Origin: Bryoerythrophyllum caledonicum
Taxonomy: Eukaryota > Streptophyta > Bryopsida > Pottiales > Pottiaceae
NCBI GenBank assembly: GCA_963971425.1
Contig: OZ020514.1
Coordinates: 12,901,218 to 12,965,217, forward strand
Direction: 5' to 3'
DNA length: 64,000 bases
The notes beneath the pieces are model-generated. The model saw only the letters and a program-made list of their open reading frames with translations. It was not told where the DNA came from and searched no databases. The position numbers were made by a program, and so were the translations under genes. How positions within the stretch are numbered: the first letter of the stretch is position 1; each line of letters opens with the position of its first letter. Shown one piece after another: positions 1 to 12,100 of this stretch.

Positions 1-710
1 CCCATATGGAGCACTGTTCGTTCTTGTAGTTGCGTTTTTTACTGCCATTAAGTCCTTCCATCCTTCGTCTACAAGAAAACAATAAATTTTACAAAATACC
101 AATTGAAGGATTATGGGCACCTTGGCGCCAAAGTGCCCATATGGAGCACTCTTTGTTCTTGTAGTTGCATTTTTTTTACTGCCAATAAATCCTTCCAAGT
201 TCCAACCTTCGTCTTAAAGAAAACAATGAACTTTACAAAATAACAATCGAGGGATTATGGGCACCTTGGTGCCAAAGTGCACATATGGAGTACTAGAATG
301 TCTTGTAGTTGCGTTATTGTACAGCTAATCAATCCTTCCATTATTCACACAAAAGAAAACAATGAACTTTACAAAATAGCAATCGAGGAATTATGGGCAT
401 CTTGGTGCCAAAGTGCCCATATGGAGTACTAAAATGTCTTGTAGTTGCATTATTGTACTGCTAATAAATCCTTCCATTATTCACACAAAAGAAAACAATG
501 AACTTTACAAAATAGCAATCGAGGAATTATGGGCATCTTGGTGCCAAAGTGCCCATATGGAGTACTAAAATGTCTTGTAGTTGCATTATTGTACAGCTAA
601 TAAATCCTTCTATTCTTTACACAAAACGAAGAAACAATTAACTTTACAAAATTGCAATGGCGGTAATATAGGCACCTTAGTACTGAGGTGCCAAGGTGGC
701 GCTCCAAGTT
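1..710. repeat. Tandem palindrome-bearing array at the left edge
   Basis: About five tandem units of roughly 135-143 bp. Each contains the palindrome GGCACC-TT-GGTGCC (variants GGCGCC, GGCATC) followed by CCCATATGGAG, TCTTGTAGTTGC and a run ending in AACTTTACAAAAT. The CCCATATGG word recurs near 1, 137, 280, 416 and 551. A degenerate copy (GGCACC-TTAGTACT-GAGGTGCC) closes the array near 675-700. The 6-bp arms equal those of the array at 2.4-5.4 kb, so it probably belongs to the same element (A). It occupies the place where the left terminus of A would be expected. It extends beyond the window. Confidence 0.8.
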
Positions 711-784
711 CTTATGTAAAATCCCAAACATATAATATTAGAAACGAGGAAGTAATATGTCCGTACTACAGAAAACCTACAATC

Positions 785-2178
785 TTAGAGATTGCTATTG
801 CGAAGCAGCAATTGTATTTCATTGAAGCTAAGACTTGGAGCATGTATGAACTTGTCGTCTTCACAGTTTGCCTTGAAAAGGTATCAATACACATAATACA
901 AATGCTTGCAGTTTGTCCATGCTTTGCGCTTTCCTAGTGCACCACTACTCATGCTAACAAAATAATCACACGTGCAAGAGGGAAAGTCAGAAAGAGAAAT
1001 CATATATGTCTTCTCATCCGGAACAATACCTGATTGGAGCGCAATGATTCTTCCATACCCGGGATATGGAATTGGCATCACATTCTTCACAGTGGCATTC
1101 ACGTTCCGGGTTGATTCTCACTTGTTACAATGGTCTACGATTGGAGCCCCTTCGTACCGCTTGATAGTCCTGCCATATCGCTTGGTAGGATGGGCAGCAC
1201 CATTGGAGGGACTTGGACTGATATTGTTTGTAACTGCTGCTCTGGGAGAGGCTCGGAAGAGACGTTGAGGAGACATGTCAAAATCCTTCGTCTGTAGTTG
1301 AAAGCCGGATTCTTCTAGAAATAAGATCTCGCCCTTTGTGAGATTAGTGCCCCGGGCAATGGGCCAAACATATGGAAGTGGAGGCCAATCCCAAACCCTG
1401 CTACACTTGCTGCCGTAAATGCATCTCGTAATGTCATCGGCAAAGAACCAGAAGTCGAATTTTATCATGGCCCTTGTCCCATACTTGGTCATGCGGCCGA
1501 TGTAAGTTGGTGCTAGAGTACCCTTCTTCTTATCTTTGATGACAAGAGCCACACACTTCTTCTTGTGCCCTGATTGAATGCCATGGCATTTCTTCTCGAC
1601 CTTCCTACAACGTGCAATGTGCCATTGTTTTGGATTGCATTTGCTCTCCAAGACTAAGGTGGCATGAGGAAAATCGGATGGCCTATCTTCAGTGGGAGTA
1701 CTCTCGACAGTTGATGTCCCAGCTTCAGTGCGGGCTCGTGTTGAACGGGTCTGAACACGGGGGTGGGAGAAGTTGACTTTGTCGTGACGATGGGAGTTCA
1801 CTTCAGAACTAGGTGGAAGATCAAGCTTTCGCTTACTTGAACCAAAAACCTCTTCACCTTTGAGGCGAGGAACTCTGGTGGTGAACATCTCCGCCCCGGG
1901 GAGCTTGTTGATAGCTGTAGCAATTTTGATCGGGTCATTTGACCGTCTCGCAGCTTGTAGCCGAAGCTCATCAAGGTGGGGACCAGTCCCGGAAGCGTGA
2001 CCTTGTAAGAGCGCCCAGTAGTTGGTGGACTGCATCATTGCTCGCATCATGTTGTCGGTCGTGGCAATGTAGAGGCAAGTAAGTGCCTTTGTTGCCGGAC
2101 ATCTGTAGCCACTTGTTGTGCACGGTCTCCGCAAGGGTGCAGGATGGCGTTCCCGCCAACTGCTCCCTGTCCAGTTTC
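785..2178 (-). pseudogene. Element A MULE transposase, C-terminal exon only (SWIM)
   Basis: Remnant of a Mutator-like transposase, read right to left. It aligns over its length with the second exon of the better copy at 9131-10600. It starts after a plausible acceptor (TTGTAG) near 2179 with the conserved LAETVHNKWLQ block and continues through SSKRKLDLPPSSE. It ends with a SWIM zinc finger, CTC followed by NCKH (about 930-985), and the terminal block HAPSLSFNE. Decay: a frameshift near 2090, TGA at 1118-1120 and TGA at 884-886. The first exon (zinc finger and catalytic core) is absent, because the palindrome array follows directly, so A has an internal deletion. SWIM fingers are typical of MULE transposases. 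Assignment to the family is firm; function is lost. Confidence 0.8.
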
Positions 2179-2440
2179 TACAATTCATGAAATAGGATTA
2201 GAGGTTAGAATTGACGGATTCCCAAGCAAAACAGAACGGCACATAAGGCTATAATCTCCAATATCGAGAAGTATAATTTAGGGTTTAAGAATTAGAAGTG
2301 TACCATGTTTATGAAGCCACCCCAATGGCAATAGCAGAAGTGCGAGAAACCGAGCTAGTCATCGAGTTCCCTTATCATTTCTTTGGAAGTTGCACGAGAG
2401 AACAACCACCAACCTTTGATGCCGAGGTACAATTTTTCCG
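2179..2440. other. Spacer between transposase remnant and palindrome array
   Basis: Short AT-rich stretch following the acceptor of the transposase exon. No coding exon, TATA box or motif that I can defend. The central promoter region and both 5' exons of the divergent gene pair seen in elements B and C are missing here. Confidence 0.5.
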
Positions 2441-2444
2441 CTAT

Positions 2445-5400
2445 GGCACCGAGCTGCCTCTTTTTTCTTTTTTTTTCACTTGTAATCTAGGGCCAATTTG
2501 AGATGGTGCTGGAAGTCTTCTTTGTGTCATGCTTGTCTTGTCTTGATGGTCTTTCCCTTGTTGATGATTATGGTTGTCTTCCTCATGTCATGATGGTCAT
2601 GACTTGATGTTCATCCTTATATTGATGGTGCTTGTGTTCTCATCTAAAGTGCTTTTCCATGAGTACTACAAGATGACAATGAGGGGATATTAGGGGCCTT
2701 GGCACCAAGGTGCCTCTTTGCTCCATTTTTCCAACTTGTAATCTCGGGCCTATGTGAGATGGTGTTGGTAGTCTTTTTCGTGTCATGTTTGTCTTGTATT
2801 GATGGTCTTTCTCTTGTTGATGATTATGGTCGTCTTCCTCATGTCATGCTGGTCATGACTTGATGTTCATCCTTGTGTTGATGGTGCTTGTGTTCTCCTC
2901 TAAAGTGCTTTTCCATGAATACTACAAGATGACAATGAGGGGATATTAGGGGCCTTGGCACCGAGGTGCCTCTTTGCTCCATTTTTCCAACTTGTAATCT
3001 CGGGCCTATGTGAGATGGTGTTGGTAGTCTTCTTTGTGTCATGCTTGTCTTGTGTTGATGGTCTTTCTCTTGTAGATGATTATGGTCATCTTCGTCATGT
3101 CATGATGGTCATGACTTGATGTTCATCCTTGTATTGATGGTGCTTGTGTTCTCATCTAAAGTGCTTTTCAATGAGTACTGCAAGATGACAATGAGGGGAT
3201 ACTAGGGGCCTCGGCACAAAGGTGCCTTCTAGGTCATTTTTTTAAACTTGTAATCTCTACCCTTTGTGAAGGTTAAGGTCGTCTTCCTCTTGTTGTGCTC
3301 GTCTAGTCTTGCTCGTTGTCATCCTCTTGATGATGCTAGTCGTCTTCTTCTTCTCATATTGGTCTTGTCTTGGTGCTCATCTTCGTATTCATGGTGCTCA
3401 TGATCTCGTGTTAATTAGATTTCCTTGAGTTCCACAAGTTCACAGTCTAAGAAGAATAGGGGCCTCGGCACCAAGGTGCCTTCTAGGTCATTTTTTTTAA
3501 CTTGTAATCTCCACCCTTTGTGAAGGTGTAAGTTGTCTTCCTCATGTTCTGCTAGTCTGCTCATGGTGTTTATCAACATGTTCATGGTGCTCGTGATGTC
3601 ATGTTAATTGGATTTCCTTGTATACCACAAGTCCATACTTCAAGTAGAATAGGGGCCTCGGCACCGAGGTGCCTTCTAGGTCATTTATTTTAACTTGTAA
3701 TCTCCACCATCTATAATGGTTTAGGTCGTCTTCCTCTTGTCCTGCTGGTCTTGTCATGGTATTCATCCTTGTGTTGATGGTGCTCTTGGTCTCATGTTAA
3801 TTAGAGTTCCATGAGTAGAACAAGTTCACAGTTCAAGTAGAATAGGGGCCTCGGCACCAAGGTGCCGTCAGGGTCATATTTTTTAACTTGTACTCTCTAC
3901 CATCTGTGAAGGTTTAGGTCGTCTTCTTCTTGTCATGCTGGTCTTCTCTTGGTGTCATTCATCATGATGATGATGCTGGTCGTCTTCGCCGTGTCATGCT
4001 GGTCTTGTCATGGTGTTCATCCTTGTGTTCATGGTGCTCCTCATGTCATGATAATTGGATTTCCTTGAGAACATCAAGTTCACAGTCTTAGGAGAAAAGG
4101 GGCCTCGGCACCGAGGTGCCTTCTAGGTGATTTTCTTTAACTTGTAATCTCCACCCTTTGTGAAGGTGGTGGTCGTCTTCCTCATGTTCTGCTAGTCTGC
4201 TCATGGTGTTCATCAGCGTGTTCATGGTGCTCATGATGTCATGTTAATTGGATTTCCTTGTGTACCACAAGTTTACAGTTCAAGTAGAATAGGGGCCTCG
4301 ACACTGAGGTGCCTTCTAGGTCATTTTTTTTAACTTGTACTCTCTACCATCTGTGAAGGTTTAGGTCGTCTTCCTCTTGTCATGCTGGTCTTCTCTTGGT
4401 ATCATTCATCATCATCATGATGCTGGTCGTCTTCACCGTGCATGTTGGTCTTGTCATGGTGTTCATCCTTGTGTTCATGGTGCTCCTCATGTCATGATAA
4501 TTGGATTTCCTTGAGTACATCAAGTTCACAGTCTTAGGAGAAAAGGGGCCTCGGCACCCAGGTGCCTTCTAAGTGATTTTTTTTAACTTGTTATCTCCAC
4601 CCTTTGTGAAGGTACCGGTCGTCTTTCTCTTGTCGTGCCGGTCTTGTCATGGTGTTCATCCCCGTGATCATGGTGTGCGTGATGTCATGTTAATCAAATT
4701 TCCTTGAGTACCACAAGTTGAGAGTCCAAGGACAATGGGGCCTCGGCACCGAGGTGCCTTTAAGGTCATTTTTTAACTTGTAATCTCTAAACTTTGTGAA
4801 GGTGCTGGTCGTCTTTCTCAATTTTTGTTGGTCTTGTCATTGTGTTCATCCTCGTGTTCATGGTGCTCGTGATGTCATGTTAATTGGGTTTCCTTGAGTT
4901 CCACAAGTTCACAATCGAAGGAGAATAGGGGCTTTGGCACCGAGGTGCCTTCTAGGTCATTTTTTAAAACTTGTAATCTCCACCCTTTGTGAAGGTGTAG
5001 GTCGTCTTCCTCTTGTCATGCTGGTCTTGACTTGCTCGTTTTCATGTTGTTGATGATGTTAGTCGTCTTCCTCTTGTCTTGCTGGTCTTCTCATGGTGTT
5101 CATTCTTTTGTTCATGGTGCTCGTGATGTCATGTTTATTGGATTTCCTTGACTACCACAAGTTCAGAGTCCAAGGTGAACAGGGGCCTCGGCACCGAGGT
5201 GCCTTCAAAGTCATTTTTTAAAACTTGTAATCTCCACCCTTTGTGAAGGTGCTGATCGTCTTCCTCATGTTGTCTTGGTCTGGTCATGGTGTTCATCCTT
5301 GTGTTTATGGTGCTCGTGATTTCATGTTAATTAGATTTTCTTGAGTACCACAAGTTCACAATCCAAGGAGAATAGGGGCTTTGGCACCGAGGTGCTTTCC
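2445..5400. repeat. Element A palindrome array (GGCACC-NN-GGTGCC), 14 copies
   Basis: Fourteen copies of GGCACC-GA/AA-GGTGCC, usually embedded in GGGGCCTCGG..., start at about 2445, 2701, 2957, 3213, 3467, 3660, 3853, 4107, 4300, 4553, 4745, 4936, 5190 and 5383. The spacings fall into two classes, 253-256 and 191-193 bp. They differ by one 63-bp block rich in GTCGTCTTCCTCTTGTCATG. Both classes are near-integer multiples of 64 bp (4x and 3x). The array lies just upstream of the ParB-like exon of element A, as the arrays of elements B and C lie in the first intron of their homologous genes. Degenerate CATGCTGGTCTTG repeats continue to about 5930 and produce spurious Cys/Ser/Leu-rich reading frames. 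Confidence 0.9.
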
Positions 5401-5958
5401 AGGTCATTTTTTTGAACTTGTAGTCTCCACTCTTTGTGAAGGTGGTCGTCGTCTTCCGCTTGTCATGCTCGTCTCATCTTGGTGTTCATCCTTGTGATGT
5501 TGATGTTGGTTGTCTTCCGCTTGTCATGTTGGTTTCGTCTTGGTGTTCATCCTTGTGTTGTTGATGGTGGTTGACTTCCTCTTGTCATGTTGGTTTCGTC
5601 TTGGTGTTCATCCTTGTGTTGTTGATGGTGGTGGTCTTCCTCTTGTCATGCTGGTCTTGTCATGGTGTTCATCCTCGTGTTGTTGATGTTGGTCGTCATT
5701 GTCTTGCTCTAAGCTCATGCTGGTCGTCTTCCTCTTGCTCATGCTGGTCTTGTCATGGTTATCATCCTCGTGTTCATGGTGCTCGTGATGTCATGTTATC
5801 TCCATCCAATCTTCACTGTTGTTCGTCTTTCTCTTGTTATGCTGGTCTTCTCTTGCTGGTCTTCCTCTTGTCATGCTGGTCTTCTCTTGTTGTTCATCCT
5901 TGTGTTGATGGTGTTGACATATCATGGGCGTTTTGACTTCTATGCATTGAATCCACAG

Positions 5959-7476
5959 AGAAGCGATCCGGATATAGATGAACCTACAGATGGTGATAAG
6001 CCATCCTTGCCTACTGTCAACGAGTTGGAGGGTGGCGTTATTGATTATAAGCTTTCCATTGATCGCGCTGAAGATGAAGGAGAGGTTATTAAGTTGAAGG
6101 AGAGGTTGGATTCTAATTCCATCATTCAACTTCTTTGTTTCAAGCCCCATTCTATATCTCAGCTGAAGATCCCTCTCTGTTGCATGATACCTTTACCCAA
6201 AGTTCGGCCCCTTCTGTCGTCAGACGTCAAGCATTTGGAGTCAGATTTTGTTCATGGATATCGTGAAGGTGATAGGGTATTTTATGTTTCGATCACTGAT
6301 GACACAGGAACTTCTCGTCATGTTTCTAATGAAGTTAGAAGTACTTGGGACCATCATTGGGTTCTAGCAAATGATGTGTTTGAGGAAGAGCTAAAAAGTA
6401 ACGAGCATTGGGGAGATCTATCCGAGAAAATGTTCTTCATTTGGGATGGGAATCATCGCCACCAAGCTTGGATAGGATATATATCTTGATTGCATCGTGA
6501 GGATTCTGATTGGCATTTCTCGGTTGATTCTATCTTGCTATCTTCTGACGGCAGTAATGGAGCCCTCATCAACGCCATGAATGACATTTACAAGTAAGTT
6601 GTTTTCTGGAATTTTTCAATCTATTGATGAGGTTCTCTTAATTCTTTTTACTTTGTGATGTTTATGTACTTATTTGCAATATTGGCCTTTCTTCATTAGG
6701 TCCACAGAAAACGCCCACGTCAAAACAAACTTAGTCCATAGACTCCACCGAGTGAAGACTTATGGGATGTTCAATCTGACCGAGTTCAAGGACTTGTTAA
6801 TTGAGGAAGAATATAAATTATGTGAGAATAGACCTAGGCCCTACGCTTGGTATCCATTAACCTCTGGTGTTTTTATCAGATTCCTCAATCGAGTAAGTGT
6901 TGTCAATTTCTCATTTCAACCCTCTATCATCAATGAACTTGTATTCTCTCATTTTTCAAATTTTATTCTAACCTCAACCTACTTCAGCAAGAGATTGCAA
7001 CTACTACTGACGAAGCAGGACGTCTGTATTTGGAGCGCACAGAGGAGTCTAATCAAACATCCGCCGGTATCACTAAGGCCATGAATGATGCATCTTCGGC
7101 GAAAGTTAATTCTTTTAGAAGTGAATTTGACAAAATGACTTCAGTGTCCAAACCGGAAAACGGTCCAATGTTTCTTGAAGCTGTAAGTGGACCCATTACT
7201 TTATCCATTTTTGCTTCTAATTTACTTTACATATTGACTTAGTTATTTTGAGGCTCATAGATTAATACTCACTACAGTCAACTGGAGAAGCCCAAAATGT
7301 CTTTTGAGAAGTTGCAGAAGATGTCTGCGTCAGTTGTCCAGCCAAAATACAAGGTTCAGTGGCTCGACTGGTGGAACTCGAGCGAGATGAATAGAGTTGC
7401 ATTGAAATTCCCACCTTCTGGTGTTACTGATGAGAAACTTGACTCATGGTTATACAAAGCGGTATTTTGGGCTGAG
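5959..7476 (+). pseudogene. Element A ParB-methyltransferase gene, 5' part
   Basis: Four exons recognisable by alignment to the copies at 18.6 and 29.5 kb: about 5959-6593, 6700-6892, 6988-7182 and 7280-7476, with GT-AG introns at matching positions. The first encodes the ParB-like domain: an IPLCCMIPLP strand, the GDRVFYVSI block and the signature WDGNHRHQAW near 6445-6475. Later exons encode TNLVHRLHRV and the KVQWLDWWNSSE block. A TGA at 6487-6489 interrupts the ParB exon shortly after the signature. The gene is cut at 7580-7588 by insertion of element C; its 3' end resumes at 33.93 kb. The exons for the middle domain and the first methyltransferase motifs are missing on both sides of the insertion, implying a deletion in A. 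It is the most diverged of the three copies. Confidence 0.75.
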
Positions 7477-7579
7477 GTGATTTACATTCAATTATCCACG
7501 TCAAATTTCAAATTTCTTGTATCCTTTCTTACTTTCTAGTTCTCTTGGAATGTTCAAACAATTGAACAAGGCATATTAT

Positions 7580-7588
7580 TGTTTCTTC
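7580..7588. repeat. Target site duplication of element C, left
   Basis: TGTTTCTTC, repeated exactly at 33911-33919. Nine base pairs is the usual duplication size for Mutator-like elements. It lies in an intron of the element A gene. Confidence 0.75.
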
Positions 7589-7680
7589 GGACGAAGCTAT
7601 CTTGCGTGCGGTGGCATGTGAGCGGTGAGCGTTGACACGTGAGCAGTGAGTAATGAACAGCAATCGGTGAGCACTGAGCA
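7589..7680. repeat. Element C left terminal inverted repeat
   Basis: GCTATCTTGCGTGCGGTG at 7596-7613 is followed by GTGAGCGGTGAGCG-type heptamer repeats. The reverse complement lies at 33844-33905. The outermost 7-8 bases differ between ends (GGACGAA versus GGGGGATT), so the exact terminus is set by the 9-bp duplication rather than by sequence identity. Confidence 0.7.
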
Positions 7681-8249
7681 AAAACTTTGAGTAAAGTTTA
7701 TATTTTTTTCAAAAAGTAGGTCTTTTTTTGATGTTGCAAAATGCGGTTTAGGGTAAAAATAGTGCATAGAAGGGCACCTATGACCGTGGATGCAAATGCT
7801 GAGCAAAGAAAACAAGGTTTGTAATCAAACACCTATACTGTGTAAATAAATAATGGTGGTGAAAATTAGTACTAAGCACGGTGTGAGAGGAACCTAAACT
7901 ATCCGGATCATGGTGTGGCATACCAATATTCAAGAGGGTTACAGTTGGATTAAGTGGTGAAAAAAAATCACCCACGTCCCAGCATGGAGATGTTGCTAGT
8001 ATGACAACTCTTTGGGCCAAAGCTCACAAAAAAAAAACAAAGTACCAAAAACCAAAATTGTACCAGGTATGCAATGTATGATAGTAAGGTTGAAGACAAT
8101 ATGAAATAAACACAAATTGACTGAAAACGATGCGGAGTACAAAATGTTGACTAAAGTGGTCTTTTCAAATCATGATGGTGGCCCTGTAGTCTCACCATCC
8201 TTTTGTACTGATAGAAATGCGTACAATGTCCACCTAGTCCAATGCATCA
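7681..8249. other. Element C left subterminal region
   Basis: Non-coding sequence between the left end and the 3' end of the transposase gene. It contains one subterminal motif CCTATGACCGTGG (7777-7789). That motif occurs in the opposite orientation near the right end (33762-33774) and in related form near the ends of B. This position is where transposase-binding sites usually lie in MULEs. Nothing else is recognised. Confidence 0.55.
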
Positions 8250-8540
8250 CTAAATACTAGCTTGCTTCATGAGCAATAGCTGCAAAACACGTTTGATCTC
8301 ATTGAAGCTAAAACTAGGGGCGTGCATAAATGCATCCAATTCGGGATCCAACCCACATAGTATGGTAAATATAAAGTAAAGATGTTTGCAGTTGGAATAC
8401 CGAGGGCGCTTGCTAAGGGACTTGTTGCACATTTCCTTGAAGAACGGACAGCTACAACTTGGAAATTGGCTGATTGATATCATGTAGACAGATACTTGTG
8501 AAATGCTTTTTGATTGGAAGGAGAGAACGCATCCAAACGC
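8250..8540 (-). pseudogene. Element C transposase, C-terminal SWIM fragment
   Basis: Continuation of the transposase gene at 23.03-26.54 kb, separated from it by element B. It encodes the SWIM zinc finger (CSC followed by NCKH) and the conserved C-terminal block HAPSFSFNE. When the 12-bp duplication of B is collapsed, the reading frame runs straight from A-F-G-C at 23.02 kb into V-L-S-F here. This matches the G-F-G-C-I-V order of the B transposase and is strong evidence that B landed inside this gene. The stop is at 8250-8252. Confidence 0.85.
8529..8540. repeat. Target site duplication of element B, left
   Basis: GCATCCAAACGC, repeated exactly at 23015-23026. Because the ends could also begin with GC, the duplication may instead be 8 bp (ATCCAAAC). 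Both sizes lie within or close to the range seen for Mutator-like elements. Confidence 0.85.
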
Positions 8541-8602
8541 AACGACAAGACCGTGTGAGCGGTTGGAGAGCATTCGCCGTGAGCGGTGAGCGGTGAGCGA
8601 AG
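8541..8602. repeat. Element B left terminal inverted repeat
   Basis: Begins AACGACAAGACC, then TGTGAGCGGT, and ends with the heptamer run GAGCGGTGAGCGGTGAGCG. The inverted partner at 22953-23014 aligns base for base without gaps, with 13 mismatches in 62 by my count. Confidence 0.85.
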
Positions 8603-8714
8603 ATTTGATACCTAAAATAAGGATTTTTCAAAATTTGCAGATTTGTTTACTAAATTTGGATATTGAAATAAGTTTTAGGATTTCTGGTTGTCTAAATTTG
8701 GAATATTATATGGA

Positions 8715-8832
8715 CCTATTACCGTGGAGTATTTTTTAGCCGCCCTCTTATGATGGTTATAGGTGATTCCAACTCATCGTAATCTTAAAGAAAAACAATA
8801 AAATCTTGGAAGTTGGGGTCCTATTACCGTGG
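8715..8832. promoter_or_regulatory. Element B left subterminal motifs
   Basis: Two copies of CCTATTACCGTGG at 8715-8727 and 8820-8832. Reverse-complement relatives lie at the right end (22690-22702, 22774-22786, 22839-22851). The inverted arrangement at both ends suggests transposase-binding sites; this is inference from position. The rest of 8603-9130 is AT-rich with nothing recognised. Confidence 0.55.
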
Positions 8833-9130
8833 AACTAATGCCAAATTTTTGTTTCTGACAATTGTAAATATTAACCTCTGTAGATCCTAAATTACTCTCT
8901 TGGGTTAAAAAACCAGGGATTGGTCTGAAATTTGGAACAAATAAAGGAACAGAGCGATTTGCATCATCACATTTGTGGAGTGGAATGAACACTGATAATG
9001 TAGCTTCATAATCCAGAAAACATACAAACAGTAATAGAAATTAGAATTAGAGAACAACTGAACAGTATTGCCTAGGGTTATAATACGTAGGTCTGTAGAA
9101 ACATAATGAGTAACTTATTATCTACCTTAA

Positions 9131-12100
9131 TTAAACACGCTTGTAGGAAAGAATCGCTCGTACTACAGGCATGAGTTCGTTGAAGCTAAGTGTTGGAGCA
9201 TGGGCAAATAAGTCCTCCATCTCGTCAAGCTTGCACACGACTGCATAAACAAAGTAGAGATGCTTGCAATTCACCCAAGACCGACCAGATCGGTTGGCCT
9301 TTGCCTGCATTGTAACAAAGTCCAAGCATGTGCAAGCCGGAAATGAACTGAGCGTAAGAATGTAGTGCTCCAGGGCATGAGTAGTTGAGGAGTCAACTTC
9401 CAAATTGACAATGCAGCCAAATCCTGGGAAGGGTACCATTGTGCGCTTCTGAATTTTTGCCTTAAGAGTGACGGCAGACCCCCATCGCTGAAGTTGTGCA
9501 GCAACTGGACCGCCGGAACGACGCTTCACCACTTTAGTAAAGCAAGATGTAGGATGTTTGTCAGCGTCCTCTGGGATTGGATACGCAGCAAGGTCAATAC
9601 CATCAATTATGGTTGCGTGAAAGTGACGGCGGGGAGACGCTTCTTGTTTCTGTGGAAGTTGAAAACCTGCGAGCTCGAGGGCAATGATCTCCGACCGCTT
9701 CAGATTGGTGCCCCTTTTAACAGGCCAGATTTGGGGAACACTATCCGGGCGAGTAAGAACCCATTTTTTTGAAGTGCCCAATACACAACGATGAATGTCG
9801 TCTTGGCAAAAATAAAACTCTTGTCTTTGGTTCTTACCTGTGTGGTAATTCGTCCAAATCCCCGTATAAGTGGGACAGGCAGTGGCATTTTTCTTCTGTA
9901 TGATCTTCCTTGTGCACTGCTTCCTCGAGATAGCTTGGAGAGCCCAACAAGCTACACCGGTGCGATGTTTTGGTACTCGGGTGATATGCCATTCTGTTAC
10001 AACGCAATTAGATTCCTCCACCCCGGTAACATGTGTAGGTCGAGTCTCGCGGACACGAAGGTTGTCCAGAAGAGAATCTTCGTGTCTTGTTCCAAGGTCA
10101 ACGCCAACGTCGATGTCTTCATCTTCATCAACCTCTTCAAGGACTTTAGAAGTCTTCTGGGCCTTAGCTGACCTAATCTCTACCCGAGGACGGGAGAAAT
10201 TGATCTTCTCCGGGCGGTGCGAGTCAAACTCCGATCCTGGGGGTAGATTGAGCTTGCGTTTAGTTGATCCAAAAATCTCCTCACCTGAAAAATGTGGAGG
10301 GCGTGTCAAGATGTCCGCTGAATTCTGGAATTTCTCCATTGCTGCCTTGATTTTCCTGGGATCTCTAGTGTCTTGGGCTCTTCTCAATCGCAATTCGTTC
10401 TTACTAGGACCAGTACCTCCACGTTCACCCTTAAGGAATGAAATATAATGAGTAACCTTCATGAACGCCCTGACATAATCATCCAAAGTAGCCTCAAAGA
10501 GGTCGTTCCCCTTGTTTCCAGAAGCTTGAAGCCATTTGTTGTGCATTGTCTCAGCGAGGTTGCACCTTGGCATGCTTGCCCGCTCATCGTCCGTTAAATC
10601 CTGGAAACATGTATCAATTACACGAACGTCCAATATAGAAAAGTTTTAACTGAAAGGGTACATCAAGCGAATTAGACAATGAGAATTAGTGAATTGCTCA
10701 CCAAGGTCATAGCTCCACCCCACTGAAGGTAGCGAAAATGCCAAAACGCTAGCCACTGGTCTAGCTTCATAATGTCTTTATCGCTAGTTACGGCCTTCGC
10801 TGAGATCCACCACTCCCTTATAGCACGATAACGAACTTCTGCATCGGCAAGGGTAGTGCAATCCTTGTACTGCTTGCAGAGTACCCGGTGTTGCTCACGG
10901 AGTTCAGACTTGATATGCCTGTCGGTGTGTTCGGACATTGACTTAGTCCAATGAAATAGACAAGTTCGTTCTTGGCCGACCATCTTGTCTTTCTCGCTTC
11001 CGGACCCGTATATGATGCGGACAGCCTTCCAATTTGCCTGAGCGCTGTCTGCCATAAAGCCTTTAAATATTGGCTTTGGATGTCCGGCCTCAATGACGAC
11101 GCCATTCAGACCGTGCCAAAGGAGAGACTGCGCTTCAGTGTCCTCCGACTGCATGTCACAGATTGCGATAGTCATGACCTTGGAGTATACTGGATCGTAA
11201 ACGTGGCATGCCATGGTCGTCCAATTCTTCACACGCTTGACATGGTCAAACATTATCCAAGCGTCTTGTAAATCGCCACCAGGTTGCATTCGGATTACTA
11301 AATCAAGGCCAGAACCAGGACCAACCTCCGACATCTTGAATACAAAAACTTTTCCTTTGCACTGGCCCGGGAACTTGTTCTTTCGGACGTACGCCCAGTT
11401 ACTTAGACCAGCCAGATTTGTAATTCCCTCGATTGGGCCCAGACGGGGGAGTGCTTTCAAACCCGACACAGTATGTCGTAGTTTGGGCGACGTAAACGAT
11501 TTAAATTTGTCCGCAACTTCGAATAACTCATCCAGAGTAAGCGGCTGCATCGTCTCTCCGTCTTTCCTAAGAAGAAACTCACCTAGGAACTCCTTACTAG
11601 CCTCTAGAACAATCTTAGAATGGGTAGCACTTGGCATCCTAGGCACCTGGTCACTACAAAGAGACTTTACCTTGAGGAGAGATTCACGACATTCACCGAC
11701 CTTCACAGGATGGTTGTGCATTCCGACATGAATGCACGCACGAGTCATATCGCCGGGTCCACTAGCATAGTAAAGAAGAGCCTCGCACGTACCTATGCAT
11801 ATTGGAGGCGTTCGACATATTCCACAGACCAAAGTTGACTTCTTTGGTGGGCTGCCACCCACTCTGAACGGATTCTCCGTGCATCCGTCCCACTCAATCT
11901 CATTAACCTCGTACAACCGGTGCTCCCGGTGAAGATAATCACAATCCCGATTAGTGCAGCGAAGGTGCCCCGCGCATGTCGAGTAGCGTAAGGTGAGACC
12001 CATATCGTTCTGGATATTTGTAGTCTTCGTTCGGCACCATGCATGGCCGTCGAACCGCTTGTCCATACCATTCAACATACCCGCTTGCTTTCTCTCGAGT

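Noticed and set aside
5571-5936. Cys/Ser/His-rich reading frame as a small secreted protein
   Set aside because: It is a translation of the CTTCCTCTTGTCATGCTGG repeats of array A and shifts frame with each unit.
8250-8573. SWIM-domain frame as a separate small gene
   Set aside because: Its upstream part crosses the end of element B; true coding sequence stops at the duplication and continues at 23.0 kb as the element C transposase.
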